A stretch of DNA of 8,406 nt from Synechococcus sp. CPC35 (GCA_002684175.1 NYUU01000043.1:6139-14544); one strand, 5' to 3'. Shown: positions 1 to 6,585, counted from the first letter of the stretch. Notes: generated by a model from the sequence alone, not told the origin. Numbers and translations are program-made.

Positions 1-147
1 TCCCGCAATCTTTTTGCCTTGCTGGAACCCATGCTCAAGGAAGGCGTCCTGCAACTCGACTCCGACGATGAGCTGGTCGATGGTTGTCTGATTGCTGAGA
101 ACGGAACCATCCGTCGCAGCGATGTTCTCACTCCAGGAGCGGATTGA
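1..147 (+). CDS. pntA: NAD(P) transhydrogenase alpha subunit, C-terminal end (partial, 5' end outside window)
   Basis: The frame is open from the window edge to a TGA at 145-147 and gives the last 48 residues. They resemble the end of the soluble NAD(H)-binding domain I of transhydrogenase: an amphipathic helix (FALLEPMLKEG), an acidic linker, then a short strand motif (DGCLIAENGTI) and a polar tail with no membrane segment. The identification rests mainly on context, because the next two genes are clearly the remaining transhydrogenase subunits. In cyanobacteria and Rhodospirillum the alpha chain is split into a soluble PntA1 and a small membrane PntA2, and a stop codon at this point fits that split. 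Domain I binds NADH and passes hydride to NADP+ on domain III of PntB. The catalytic part lies upstream and cannot be judged here. Confidence 0.88.
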   Translation, partial: SRNLFALLEPMLKEGVLQLDSDDELVDGCLIAENGTIRRSDVLTPGAD

Positions 148-452
148 TGGATCCCACGTTTGTTGAATTTCTCTGGGTGCTTCTGCTCGGAAGCCTTCTC
201 GGCCTCGAGCTGATCGGCAAGGTGCCCCCCACCCTGCACACACCACTGATGAGTGGTGCCAATGCGATCTCGGGCATCACCGTGCTGGCTGCCCTCACGG
301 CGATCATCAAGGCCGGCGACAACAAGGTGCTGTTGCTGCTGGGTTCCGTCTCGCTTGGTTTCGCTCTGTTCAATGTGATCGGCGGCTTCCTGGTGACCGA
401 TCGAATGCTGGCCATGTTCAGCCGCAAGCCCGCCCGCAAGGACAACCGCTGA
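147..452 (+). CDS. pntA2: NAD(P) transhydrogenase alpha subunit, small membrane part (PntA2)
   Basis: A 101-residue membrane protein forming the alpha part of the proton-conducting domain II. Three hydrophobic segments are visible at about residues 4-24, 36-54 and 59-81. The family signature HTPLMSG lies at 31-37, followed by NAISGI at 39-44, and the conserved end of the last helix, GGFLVTDRMLAMF, at 79-91. I place the start at the ATG at 147, whose A is the last base of the pntA stop (TGATG), with AGGAG at 135-139 seven bases upstream. A TTG one codon earlier is also possible but would not leave this one-base overlap. The gene overlaps pntB in the same TGATG manner. In the Thermus enzyme, as I recall it, a proton-channel histidine sits at position 42 of this subunit; here that residue is serine. 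The identification is secure. Confidence 0.95.
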   Translation: MDPTFVEFLWVLLLGSLLGLELIGKVPPTLHTPLMSGANAISGITVLAALTAIIKAGDNKVLLLLGSVSLGFALFNVIGGFLVTDRMLAMFSRKPARKDNR

Positions 453-1873
453 TGACTGATTTACTGAAGTACGCGATCGAGCTGGTCGCTGTCCTGCTTC
501 TTGCTCTTGGGATCAAGGGCCTCTCCAAGGTCCGTTCCGCAAGAGGAGCAAATCAGCTCGCTGCTGTGGCGATGGCGCTGGCGATTCTCGGTTTGCTGGT
601 CAACTATCTGGGTACCAGTGGTATCGATGCCTCTGCGTGGATCTGGATTGTTGTGGGCACGCTGGTGGGCGGATCCCTGGGAGGCGTGATCGCCCAGCGG
701 GTTCCGATGACCTCGATGCCAGAGACCGTTGCCCTCTTCAACGGCTGCGGTGGCATGTCTTCCCTGCTCGTGGCACTGGCTGCTGCTCTTTATCCAGCCG
801 CTCTGAATGCCGCGAATCCTGTCGCTCTCGTCTCCATTGTCGTCTCTGTGTTCGTTGGGGCGATCACATTCACCGGCTCCATCGTGGCGATGGCCAAACT
901 CCAGGGTTGGCTCTCCACTCCTGACTGGATGCAGAGCCGGCTTCGCCATGCCGTGAACATTGCACTGGCGGTTGCGGCTCTCGTCGGAGCCGTCGAGATG
1001 CTGCGTACCTCCGGTGGCACCACTGGCTTATGGCTGCTTGTTGTGACCTCGGGCCTGCTTGGAATCGGGGTCACTCTCCCGATCGGCGGCGCTGATATGC
1101 CGGTGGTCATCTCTCTGCTGAACAGCTACTCAGGAGTGGCTGCCGCCGCAGCCGGTTTTGTGGTGGGTAGCCAGCTTCTGATCGTTGCCGGCGCCATGGT
1201 CGGCGCTGCCGGTCTGATCCTTACCCAGGTGATGTGCGATGGCATGAATCGCTCCCTGGTTTCAGTCCTGTTCGGAGGAGCTCTTGGGGCAGGCAGTTCC
1301 TCGGCGGGAGGTGGTGGTGAATACACCAACATCACCAGCTGCAGTGCGGAGGAGTGCGCTCTCACTCTCGAAGCCGCTGAACGTGTTGTGATCGTTCCCG
1401 GTTACGGACTGGCTGTCGCCCAGGCTCAGCACACGCTGCGGGAGGTGACCCGGGTGCTGGAAAGTGCCGGGATTGATGTGTCCTATGCGATTCACCCGGT
1501 GGCGGGGCGGATGCCGGGACACATGAATGTTCTGCTTGCTGAGGCGGATGTGCCTTACGAACAGCTCAAGGAGATGGATCAGATCAATCCCGAATTTCCC
1601 GCCACTGATGTGGTGCTCGTTCTCGGAGCGAATGATGTGGTCAATCCGCAGGCCAAGACTGATTCGACGTCACCGCTTTATGGAATGCCTGTGCTTGACG
1701 TCCAGGATGCACGCACTGTCTTTGTGGTGAAGCGCGGAATGAGCGCGGGTTATTCAGGCATCAAGAACGACCTCTTCGAACTGTCCAACACCTCGATGGT
1801 GTTCGGTGATGCGAAAAAGGTCCTTGGGGATTTGCTCTCTGAACTGAAGGATCTCGGCCTCGGGAAGAAGTGA
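452..1873 (+). CDS. pntB: NAD(P) transhydrogenase beta subunit
   Basis: A 473-residue membrane protein that couples inward proton flow to hydride transfer from NADH to NADP+. Residues 1 to about 265 are hydrophobic with roughly nine helices (domain II) and include GGADMPVVISLLNSYSG at 212-228, the most conserved membrane stretch; D215 and N224 match E. coli D213 and N222. A Gly/Ser-rich hinge (about 275-290) leads to the NADP(H)-binding domain III: GYGLAVAQAQ at 317-326, HPVAGRMPGHMNVLLAEA at 348-365, GANDVVNP at 392-399 and VVKRGMSAGYSG at 425-436 (D395 and K427 match E. coli D392 and K424). Length is close to the E. coli protein (462). The ATG overlaps the pntA2 stop by one base, with AAGGA at 438-442. 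The E. coli channel His91 corresponds to N98 here, in an ALFNGCGG motif. In cyanobacteria the enzyme supplies NADPH, notably in low light or mixotrophic conditions. Confidence 0.97.
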   Translation: MTDLLKYAIELVAVLLLALGIKGLSKVRSARGANQLAAVAMALAILGLLVNYLGTSGIDASAWIWIVVGTLVGGSLGGVIAQRVPMTSMPETVALFNGCGGMSSLLVALAAALYPAALNAANPVALVSIVVSVFVGAITFTGSIVAMAKLQGWLSTPDWMQSRLRHAVNIALAVAALVGAVEMLRTSGGTTGLWLLVVTSGLLGIGVTLPIGGADMPVVISLLNSYSGVAAAAAGFVVGSQLLIVAGAMVGAAGLILTQVMCDGMNRSLVSVLFGGALGAGSSSAGGGGEYTNITSCSAEECALTLEAAERVVIVPGYGLAVAQAQHTLREVTRVLESAGIDVSYAIHPVAGRMPGHMNVLLAEADVPYEQLKEMDQINPEFPATDVVLVLGANDVVNPQAKTDSTSPLYGMPVLDVQDARTVFVVKRGMSAGYSGIKNDLFELSNTSMVFGDAKKVLGDLLSELKDLGLGKK

Positions 1874-2946
1874 GAGTCTCTGACGTCGATGGCTCCAGGA
1901 TGCTGATGCAGCTTGGGTTGTCGACGTTCCGTCAACGTTTTCCATGGATCGGTGGCGATCTGCAGACCCTCAGGGACACCCTGCGTCGGGTTGATTTACC
2001 CGCGGATGAAGGTCGGCCCCTGAGGATCCCTGTCCCAGCTCTTCCCAGTGGTGCTGCTTCGGCAGGCGAACTGCTGGCATTCATTGATCAGCCGGAGGGA
2101 ACCGCCGTAGGAGTGGTGTTGCTCCTGCATGGGCTGGGTGGGTCCAGTTCCCGTGAAGGTCTTCGTCGCATGGGCCTTGCCTTGCAGCAAGCCGGGTTCC
2201 TGGTGCTGCGCCTGAACCTTCGTGGTGCTGATCCCGGACGGCATCTGGCCGGGGGCACCTACGCCGCCCGCTGCAACACCGATTTGCTGCCGGTGATCGC
2301 CCGGGCCCGGGAGCTGGCGGCGGGTCGACCGCTGCTGGGAGCCGGCATCTCCCTGGGAGGAACAATGCTGCTCAATGCCTGCCTCACCGGTCCGGGAGTG
2401 CTTGATGGTCTGTTCTGCGCCAGCAGCCCGCTGGATCTGGCCGCCTGCAGTGCCTCCATTGAACGCCCCCGCAATCGTGTTTATCAACGCTGGCTGCTGC
2501 AGCGCCTTGTGCGACAGACCCTTGCGGATCCTTTCGGAGTAAGCGGGCTGGAGGAAACAAGCCTGACTGGTTCATCCACTCCGCGCACCATCCTGGATTT
2601 CGACAGCGCAGTGACTGCACCGCGCTGGGGTTTCGCTGATGTGTGGGGCTACTACAGAGAAGCTTCACCTCTGCATCACCTGGTGAAATCCCAGCACCGC
2701 ATGCCCAAGACCTTGTTGCTGCAGGCTGAAGACGATCCCTGGGTGCCAGCTGCCGCTGCAAGAGATCTGGCCGATCAAATTGACCCATCAGCGCCGATCA
2801 GCAGCATTTTCACCAGAACCGGAGGCCACAACGGATTTCATGGACGTGGTGGCTGTTGGGGAGATCAGTTGGCTGTGGCCTGGCTGAAATCAATCGTCAA
2901 TGGCCGTGGCGATGAACGTTCAGGCGGCCGCAAGGGCACTGACTGA
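1870..2946 (+). CDS. Alpha/beta-fold hydrolase, YheT/EMB-8 family
   Basis: A 358-residue protein with the whole alpha/beta-hydrolase core. The N-terminal [11 protein letters not shown] (24-34) matches the family's W-x-x-G-H-L-Q-T motif, with Asp in place of the usual His. The oxyanion motif LLHGLGGSS is at 85-93, LNLRGAD at 115-121, and the nucleophile elbow GISLGG at 159-164 makes S161 the likely nucleophile. EDDPWVP at 287-293 gives the acid (D288 or D289) and GGHNGF at 318-323 the base (H320). No signal peptide is apparent, so it is probably cytoplasmic. The family contains esterases and lipases, but the substrate here cannot be told. The GTG start at 1870 overlaps the pntB stop (GTGA), implying coupling to the transhydrogenase operon; ATG codons at 1900 and 1906 are alternatives and would still leave the family core intact. 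The 3' end overlaps convergent dxr by 27 bp. Confidence 0.88.
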   Translation: MRVSDVDGSRMLMQLGLSTFRQRFPWIGGDLQTLRDTLRRVDLPADEGRPLRIPVPALPSGAASAGELLAFIDQPEGTAVGVVLLLHGLGGSSSREGLRRMGLALQQAGFLVLRLNLRGADPGRHLAGGTYAARCNTDLLPVIARARELAAGRPLLGAGISLGGTMLLNACLTGPGVLDGLFCASSPLDLAACSASIERPRNRVYQRWLLQRLVRQTLADPFGVSGLEETSLTGSSTPRTILDFDSAVTAPRWGFADVWGYYREASPLHHLVKSQHRMPKTLLLQAEDDPWVPAAAARDLADQIDPSAPISSIFTRTGGHNGFHGRGGCWGDQLAVAWLKSIVNGRGDERSGGRKGTD

Positions 2947-4176
2947 GACACGGCTGGTTCCACGGTTCACCTGTTCGCGAACGGCGCTTCGCGCCCATTG
3001 GTCCACCTGCAACACATTTTCCAGCTGGGGGTGATCCATCAGATCGGGCTTATGACGCTCACAGGCAGCCTCGATCACTTCGGGAATATCCAGGAAGTGG
3101 ATTCGTTCCTCGAGAAACTGTGCAACAGCCTCTTCATTGGCGGCATTCATCACCGCCGGCATGGTGCCGCCTGCCCGGCCGGCGGCATAGGCCAGTTCCA
3201 TGCAGGGGTATTTGTCCGGATCGGGCCCGCTGAAGGACAGCTGCCCCACCTCCATCAGATTCAGTCGGCGCCAGGGGGTCTCCAGGCGTTCCGGCCAGCT
3301 CAGGCAATAGAGGATCGGCAGTTTCATGTCCGGCCAGCCAAGCTGGGCCAGCACGGAGGAATCCGCCAGTTCGATCATCGAATGGATGATGCTCTGGGGA
3401 TGAATCACGATCTCGATATGGTCGTAATCAAGGCCAAACAGGTAATGGGCCTCAATCACTTCCAGCCCTTTATTCATCAGGGAAGCGGAATCCACAGTGA
3501 TCTTGCGACCCATGCTCCAGTTGGGATGGCTGGTGGCATCGGCCACGGTGGCGTTCTCCAGATCAGCCGCATCCCAGTCGCGGAAAGCACCACCTGATGC
3601 CGTGAGCTGGATCCTCCGCAGGCCAGGGGTCGGACTTCCTGTGGAGAGTCGGGCATTCTCGGCCCAAGGTGTTCCCTGCAGGCACTGAAAGATGGCGGAG
3701 TGTTCCGAATCCGCCGGCAGCAGTCGGCTGCCGCTTTTCTTCAGTTCAGGCAGCACCACCGGTGCAGCGGCAATCAAGGTCTCCTTGTTCGCCAGTGCAA
3801 GGTCCTTGCCGGCGCGGACTGCTGCCAGCGTTGGCAGCAGTCCGGCACAACCGACGATCCCTGTCACAACAAGGTCTGCCGAGTCCCAGGACGCGGCAAC
3901 GTTGAGTCCATCTGGGCCACCCACCAGCTGAGGCAGTTGTTGAGGACGTTGTTCTGCAGTCAGGGCCTTGAGCCTCTGCTGCAGTTCCGGCAACAGATCG
4001 GCGTCTGCAACGGCCACCAGTTCGGGTGTGTGCCGTTGAATCTGTTTCACCAGCAGCTCGAGATTTCTTCCTGCTGTCAGCGCCACCACCCTGAACTGTT
4101 CGGGAAATTCCTCAGCGATCTCAAGGGTCTGAGTGCCGATCGAGCCAGTGGAGCCCAGCACGCTGATGGCTTTCAC
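2920..4176 (-). CDS. dxr: 1-deoxy-D-xylulose 5-phosphate reductoisomerase
   Basis: A 418-residue cytoplasmic enzyme that converts DXP to 2-C-methyl-D-erythritol 4-phosphate with NADPH and a divalent metal; it is the committed step of the MEP isoprenoid pathway and the fosmidomycin target. The NADPH-binding loop [11 protein letters not shown] is at 8-18 and [10 protein letters not shown] at 128-137. Metal ligands by alignment with E. coli are D156 and E158 in DSEHSAI and E239 in [10 protein letters not shown]. Substrate-side residues include H217 in [11 protein letters not shown] and H259 in [25 protein letters not shown] (337-351) marks the C-terminal part. All key residues are present. The start is a GTG at 4176, placed because the protein then begins directly at the first Rossmann strand ([10 protein letters not shown]); the Shine-Dalgarno is weak (GGAT, about five bases upstream). 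A divergent transporter lies upstream. Confidence 0.97.
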   Translation of the reverse strand: MKAISVLGSTGSIGTQTLEIAEEFPEQFRVVALTAGRNLELLVKQIQRHTPELVAVADADLLPELQQRLKALTAEQRPQQLPQLVGGPDGLNVAASWDSADLVVTGIVGCAGLLPTLAAVRAGKDLALANKETLIAAAPVVLPELKKSGSRLLPADSEHSAIFQCLQGTPWAENARLSTGSPTPGLRRIQLTASGGAFRDWDAADLENATVADATSHPNWSMGRKITVDSASLMNKGLEVIEAHYLFGLDYDHIEIVIHPQSIIHSMIELADSSVLAQLGWPDMKLPILYCLSWPERLETPWRRLNLMEVGQLSFSGPDPDKYPCMELAYAAGRAGGTMPAVMNAANEEAVAQFLEERIHFLDIPEVIEAACERHKPDLMDHPQLENVLQVDQWARSAVREQVNRGTSRVSVSALAAA

Positions 4177-4256
4177 GCTGATCCGGCAGTTGCTAAGAGT
4201 CTCCCATCAGAGCCGGCGCACGCTGGCAAGCTGGCTTGCATCTGGAGAGGTGTCCG
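4177..4256. promoter_or_regulatory. Divergent intergenic region between dxr and the sodium symporter, with a 14-bp palindrome
   Basis: This 80-bp gap must carry 5' control sequences for both divergent genes unless promoters lie inside the coding regions. It holds a perfect inverted repeat, GCAAGC-TG-GCTTGC at 4226-4239, just upstream of the transporter ribosome binding site, and a tandem GCTGGC at 4222-4227 and 4230-4235 approximately. I see no convincing -35/-10 pair on either strand. The palindrome could be an operator or a short mRNA hairpin; nothing in the sequence decides between these. Confidence 0.35.
4244..4250 (+). promoter_or_regulatory. Ribosome binding site that fixes the transporter start
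   Basis: GGAGAGG lies six bases upstream of the GTG at 4257. It favours that start over the TTG at 4236, seven codons earlier, whose extra residues (HLERCPV) do not fit the usual NSS N-terminus. Confidence 0.7.
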
Positions 4257-5576
4257 GTGGCGAAGGAGCAGTGGCGATCAGGCCTGGGATTCGTGTTGGC
4301 CGCCGCCGGCAGTGCCGTTGGTCTGGGCAACCTCTGGGGGTTTGCCTACCGGGCGTCCCAGGGTGGAGGTGGGGCCTTTGTGGTTCTGTATGTGTTGATC
4401 GTGCTGGTGGTCTGTCTGCCGGTGCTTGTGGCGGAGATGGTGCTGGGTCGCAGCACTGGGCACAGCCCTCTGCTGGCACCGGTGATGGCTGCAGGCAAAC
4501 GCTGGCAGCCAATGGGTTGGTTGTTTGTTCTGGCCTCCTGCGGAATCCTGGCGTTCTATGCCGTCCTGATGGGGTGGACCGGCGCGACGATCGTGCAAAC
4601 CCTGACCCAGGGGCTGCCGGCTGACGCGATGGCGGCCGAGGCCTTTTTCAAGGGACTCAGTGGAGGACGTTCTGCCTTGATTGGCCAGTTGCTCAGCCTG
4701 GTGGTCACCGCCGGAGTTGTTGCATTGGGTGTTCGCAGTGGAATCGAGCGTCTCTCCCGGTGGGGTCTGCCGCTTTTGTTCGTGCTCCTTGTTGCTCTGG
4801 CGATCTGGGCCTCTGGTCTGCAGGGATCGGCTGAGGGGTACCGCACGTTCCTGCTGCGCTGGGATGCCGCTCAGCTCACCAATTTCACAACGATTAAAAA
4901 CGCCTTCAACCAGGCGTTCTTCTCGATCGGCACGGGTATCGGCTGCATCCTTGCCTATGCGGCCTATCTCGGCCGCCGGGCTCATCTGCCCCGGGAGGCG
5001 GTTGCGGTGGTCGGCATGGACACCGCCGTCGGAGTGCTCGCAGGAATGGTCACGTTCCCGATTGTGATGAGTTTCCAGCTGCAAGATCTCATCGGTGAAT
5101 CCACGATGGGAGCGATTTTCATTGCTGTTCCCACAGGCCTGGCCTCACTCGAACAGGGTGGAACCCTGGTTGCGCTCGTGTTTTTCGGCCTTGCTCTGAT
5201 TGCGGCGATCACATCGGCGGTGTCCTTGCTGGAGGTTCCCGTGGCCTGTCTGATTGACCGTCTGGGCTGGAGTCGATCACGGGCCGTGTGGGTCTCCACC
5301 GCGGTGATCTTTGTTGCGGGTTTGCCTGCGGCCACGTCATCGGAGGTGCTCGATTGGATGAGCAACGTTTTTGGTGGCTTGCTTCTGATTGTCGGAGGAC
5401 TGTTGTTGTCTCTGCTGCTGGGCTGGGTGCTTCCGGAGCGATTTGAGCAGGATCTGGCTGAATCAGGAACGTCCCCAGGGTTGCGCCGACTGTTGTTGGT
5501 GATGCTGCGCTGGGTTGCACCACCGGTTGTGGCATTCGGTCTTGTGATCAGTGTTGTTGAAATGCTGCCCGGCTGA
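4257..5576 (+). CDS. Sodium-dependent transporter, neurotransmitter:sodium symporter (SNF/LeuT) family
   Basis: A 439-residue inner-membrane protein with about eleven hydrophobic helices, the usual layout of small bacterial NSS transporters. The TM1 signature is AAAGSAVGLGNLWGF (15-29), followed by GGGGAF (36-41) entering TM2. The broken TM6 is seen as FFSIGTGIGCILAYAAYL (221-238), TM7 contains the acidic GMDT (D255 at 253-256), and TM8 carries AAITSAVSLLEV (316-327), whose T319/S320 match the Na2 ligands T354/S355 of LeuT. The acidic residue in TM7 agrees with chloride-independent bacterial members. Against LeuT GNFLRFP and the common GNIWRFP, the gate Arg is G28 and the following Pro is A30. 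Family members import amino acids or related amines with Na+; the substrate cannot be predicted here. It is divergent from dxr and convergent with the DUF2721 gene. Confidence 0.92.
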   Translation: MAKEQWRSGLGFVLAAAGSAVGLGNLWGFAYRASQGGGGAFVVLYVLIVLVVCLPVLVAEMVLGRSTGHSPLLAPVMAAGKRWQPMGWLFVLASCGILAFYAVLMGWTGATIVQTLTQGLPADAMAAEAFFKGLSGGRSALIGQLLSLVVTAGVVALGVRSGIERLSRWGLPLLFVLLVALAIWASGLQGSAEGYRTFLLRWDAAQLTNFTTIKNAFNQAFFSIGTGIGCILAYAAYLGRRAHLPREAVAVVGMDTAVGVLAGMVTFPIVMSFQLQDLIGESTMGAIFIAVPTGLASLEQGGTLVALVFFGLALIAAITSAVSLLEVPVACLIDRLGWSRSRAVWVSTAVIFVAGLPAATSSEVLDWMSNVFGGLLLIVGGLLLSLLLGWVLPERFEQDLAESGTSPGLRRLLLVMLRWVAPPVVAFGLVISVVEMLPG

Positions 5577-5607
5577 TCGGCGAACGTGTCGAGGGGTCAG
5601 GTCTTTC

Positions 5608-5620
5608 GAGGTCAAACCTC
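5608..5620. other. Short hairpin at a convergent gene junction
   Basis: GAGGT-CAA-ACCTC forms a perfect five-base-pair stem that overlaps the stop codon of the minus-strand DUF2721 gene (5612-5614) and lies about 30 bp past the transporter stop. Neither strand has a U-run after the stem, so it is not a standard intrinsic terminator. It is the only hairpin I see between the two convergent genes, and it could act as a weak 3'-end structure for either transcript. Confidence 0.25.
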
Positions 5621-6046
5621 AAAACGAGCCTGTATCTGTTGTGAAGCCAGTTTGATTTCTCGCAGAAAGCAGAAGGAAGCAGCTGTAACCATCAGCATGG
5701 CTGCCACGAACAAAGGAGCGACCACGGCTGAAAGATTGATTTCGAGCGCCACTGTCAGAAACATCACGGCCACCACGCAGGAAATCAACAGCACGGAAAG
5801 GGACAGCAATTCGATCGAACGGATGACCAGTCGAAGCCGTCGCCTGGTCAATCGGAATTCATGCTGCTCCAGCTCTGAGAGTTGCTCCTGTCGTTCTTGG
5901 AGTGCTCGAGCACGATCCACGCCGCGGCTGAGCCGACCGGACAGAACGTTCATCATGGCCCCGATGCCCGTCAGTAGAAACACCGGGGAAACTGAGAGCT
6001 GAATCGCTTTGGGGAGAGTTTCCAACGCTGCATGCGTGCTGCTCAT
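5612..6046 (-). CDS. DUF2721 family membrane protein
   Basis: A 144-residue protein with three hydrophobic segments at about 15-35, 77-101 and 105-127. Between the first two lies a strongly charged, probably coiled-coil cytoplasmic stretch (about 38-76) that opens with the family-like LSGRLSRGVDRARAL. The first segment (IQLSVSPVFLLTGIGAMMNV) and the S-R-x-x-D-R motif recall DUF2721, a family of unknown function common in cyanobacteria; this is recognition by pattern, not by search. The frame is open 21 codons further upstream, but I choose the ATG at 6046 because it forms an ATGA overlap with the stop of the upstream small gene and starts shortly before the first helix. It probably shares one transcript with that gene. 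No function is known. Confidence 0.75.
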   Translation of the reverse strand: MSSTHAALETLPKAIQLSVSPVFLLTGIGAMMNVLSGRLSRGVDRARALQERQEQLSELEQHEFRLTRRRLRLVIRSIELLSLSVLLISCVVAVMFLTVALEINLSAVVAPLFVAAMLMVTAASFCFLREIKLASQQIQARFEV

Positions 6047-6270
6047 GGCTGATCCGTTTTGTTGAGCATCGACTCCATCTTTCGAATGCGCACCAGCATC
6101 TTCTGCCATACCTCCAGTTTCCAGGCTTCTTCGGCATCGCCGCTTTCATCGACCAGATGCTTCTGGGCTGCAAGCCTTGCCTCAAGATCTTCTCCAGCAT
6201 CGAGTGCCTTCATTAACTCCATTTCCAGCTTTGCGGTTTCCATGAAATTCAATTTTTTGAGCCAGAGCAT
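6043..6270 (-). CDS. Small hypothetical protein, charged and helical
   Basis: A 75-residue protein I do not recognise. It is rich in Glu, Lys, Leu, Ala and Met, has no membrane segment or cysteine, and looks like two or three amphipathic helices: METAKLEMELMKALDAGED near the start, then EEAWKLEVWQKMLVRIRKME with two tryptophans. The stop overlaps the start of the DUF2721 gene (ATGA), which implies coupled translation and perhaps a joint role at the membrane. Two starts are possible: the ATG at 6270, the first one after an in-frame stop, or the ATG at 6243, which gives 66 residues beginning METAKLE. Neither has a clear Shine-Dalgarno, and an inverted repeat abuts the first. Absence of any family match by eye keeps confidence moderate; the overlap is the best argument that it is real. 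Confidence 0.6.
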   Translation of the reverse strand: MLWLKKLNFMETAKLEMELMKALDAGEDLEARLAAQKHLVDESGDAEEAWKLEVWQKMLVRIRKMESMLNKTDQP

Positions 6271-6294
6271 TAAAGAATTGGCATAGATTCTTTA
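6271..6294. repeat. Perfect 8-bp inverted repeat upstream of the small gene
   Basis: TAAAGAAT (6271-6278) and ATTCTTTA (6287-6294) are exact reverse complements separated by eight bases, TGGCATAG. The repeat touches the first possible start codon of the small minus-strand gene at 6270. A second, overlapping pair (ATAGA at 6283-6287 with TCTAT at 6296-6300) could form an alternative stem. It may be an operator or a structured 5' leader; in an AT-rich gap chance is also possible. Confidence 0.4.
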
Positions 6295-6539
6295 TTCTAT
6301 CTCCCAAGGGGATGTGAATTGCGTTGGTCCCATTTATTGATTGCTTGAAAGTTGTTTTGGTGGGGAATATGAGCGTTTTGCACAAAAATTACATCTACTT
6401 AAAAATTGATTGATGTTTTTGGATAAAATTGCTGTTGATCTGGTGTGTTTGGGTTTGCTTGGTCTATTGCTCTGATCAATCTGTCTTTGATGATCAAATC
6501 TTTCGACGAAGTCTCTGAATGTCTTGCGGAGCTTGGGTC

Positions 6540-6585
6540 CCAGACTTCAGTGACTGATTTGTGTTTGAAATATTAAAAAGTCTGG
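6540..6585. repeat. Inverted repeat just past the cysS stop codon
   Basis: CCAGACTT (6540-6547) and AAGTCTGG (6578-6585) are exact reverse complements with a 30-base loop that itself holds a small CAGT-G-ACTG hairpin (6548-6556). The structure starts three bases after the minus-strand cysS stop at 6589, so it would fold in the 3' end of that mRNA. There is no U-run after the distal arm on the minus strand, so it is at best a weak terminator or a 3' stability element. Confidence 0.35.

Noticed and set aside
461..949. 162-codon minus-strand open frame opposite pntB
   Set aside because: It is a shadow of the membrane domain of PntB, with no ribosome binding site or recognisable domain.
2998..3597. 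199-codon plus-strand open frame
   Set aside because: It lies entirely antisense to dxr, whose motifs are complete; the His/Gly-rich translation matches no family and is expected from the complement of a GC-rich gene.
3700..4398. 232-codon plus-strand open frame running from inside dxr into the transporter gene
   Set aside because: It crosses two well-supported genes in other frames and has a low-complexity Gln/Cys/Arg-rich product without motifs.
4278..5084. 268-codon minus-strand open frame
   Set aside because: It is antisense to the transporter; the Gln/His/Arg/Asp-rich translation is typical of the reverse of a hydrophobic-protein gene.
5608..5620. Intrinsic terminator at the transporter/DUF2721 junction
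   Set aside because: The five-bp stem has no U-run on either strand, so I list it only as a hairpin.
6182..6385. 67-codon minus-strand frame with TTG start covering part of the gap
   Set aside because: Its second half overlaps the small gene in another frame and becomes Gly/Asn/Arg-rich without sense; the small gene has the ATGA overlap in its favour.
6369..6413. 14-codon plus-strand frame after a purine-rich GGTGGGGA
   Set aside because: Too short and without supporting context; the purine run is likely chance.
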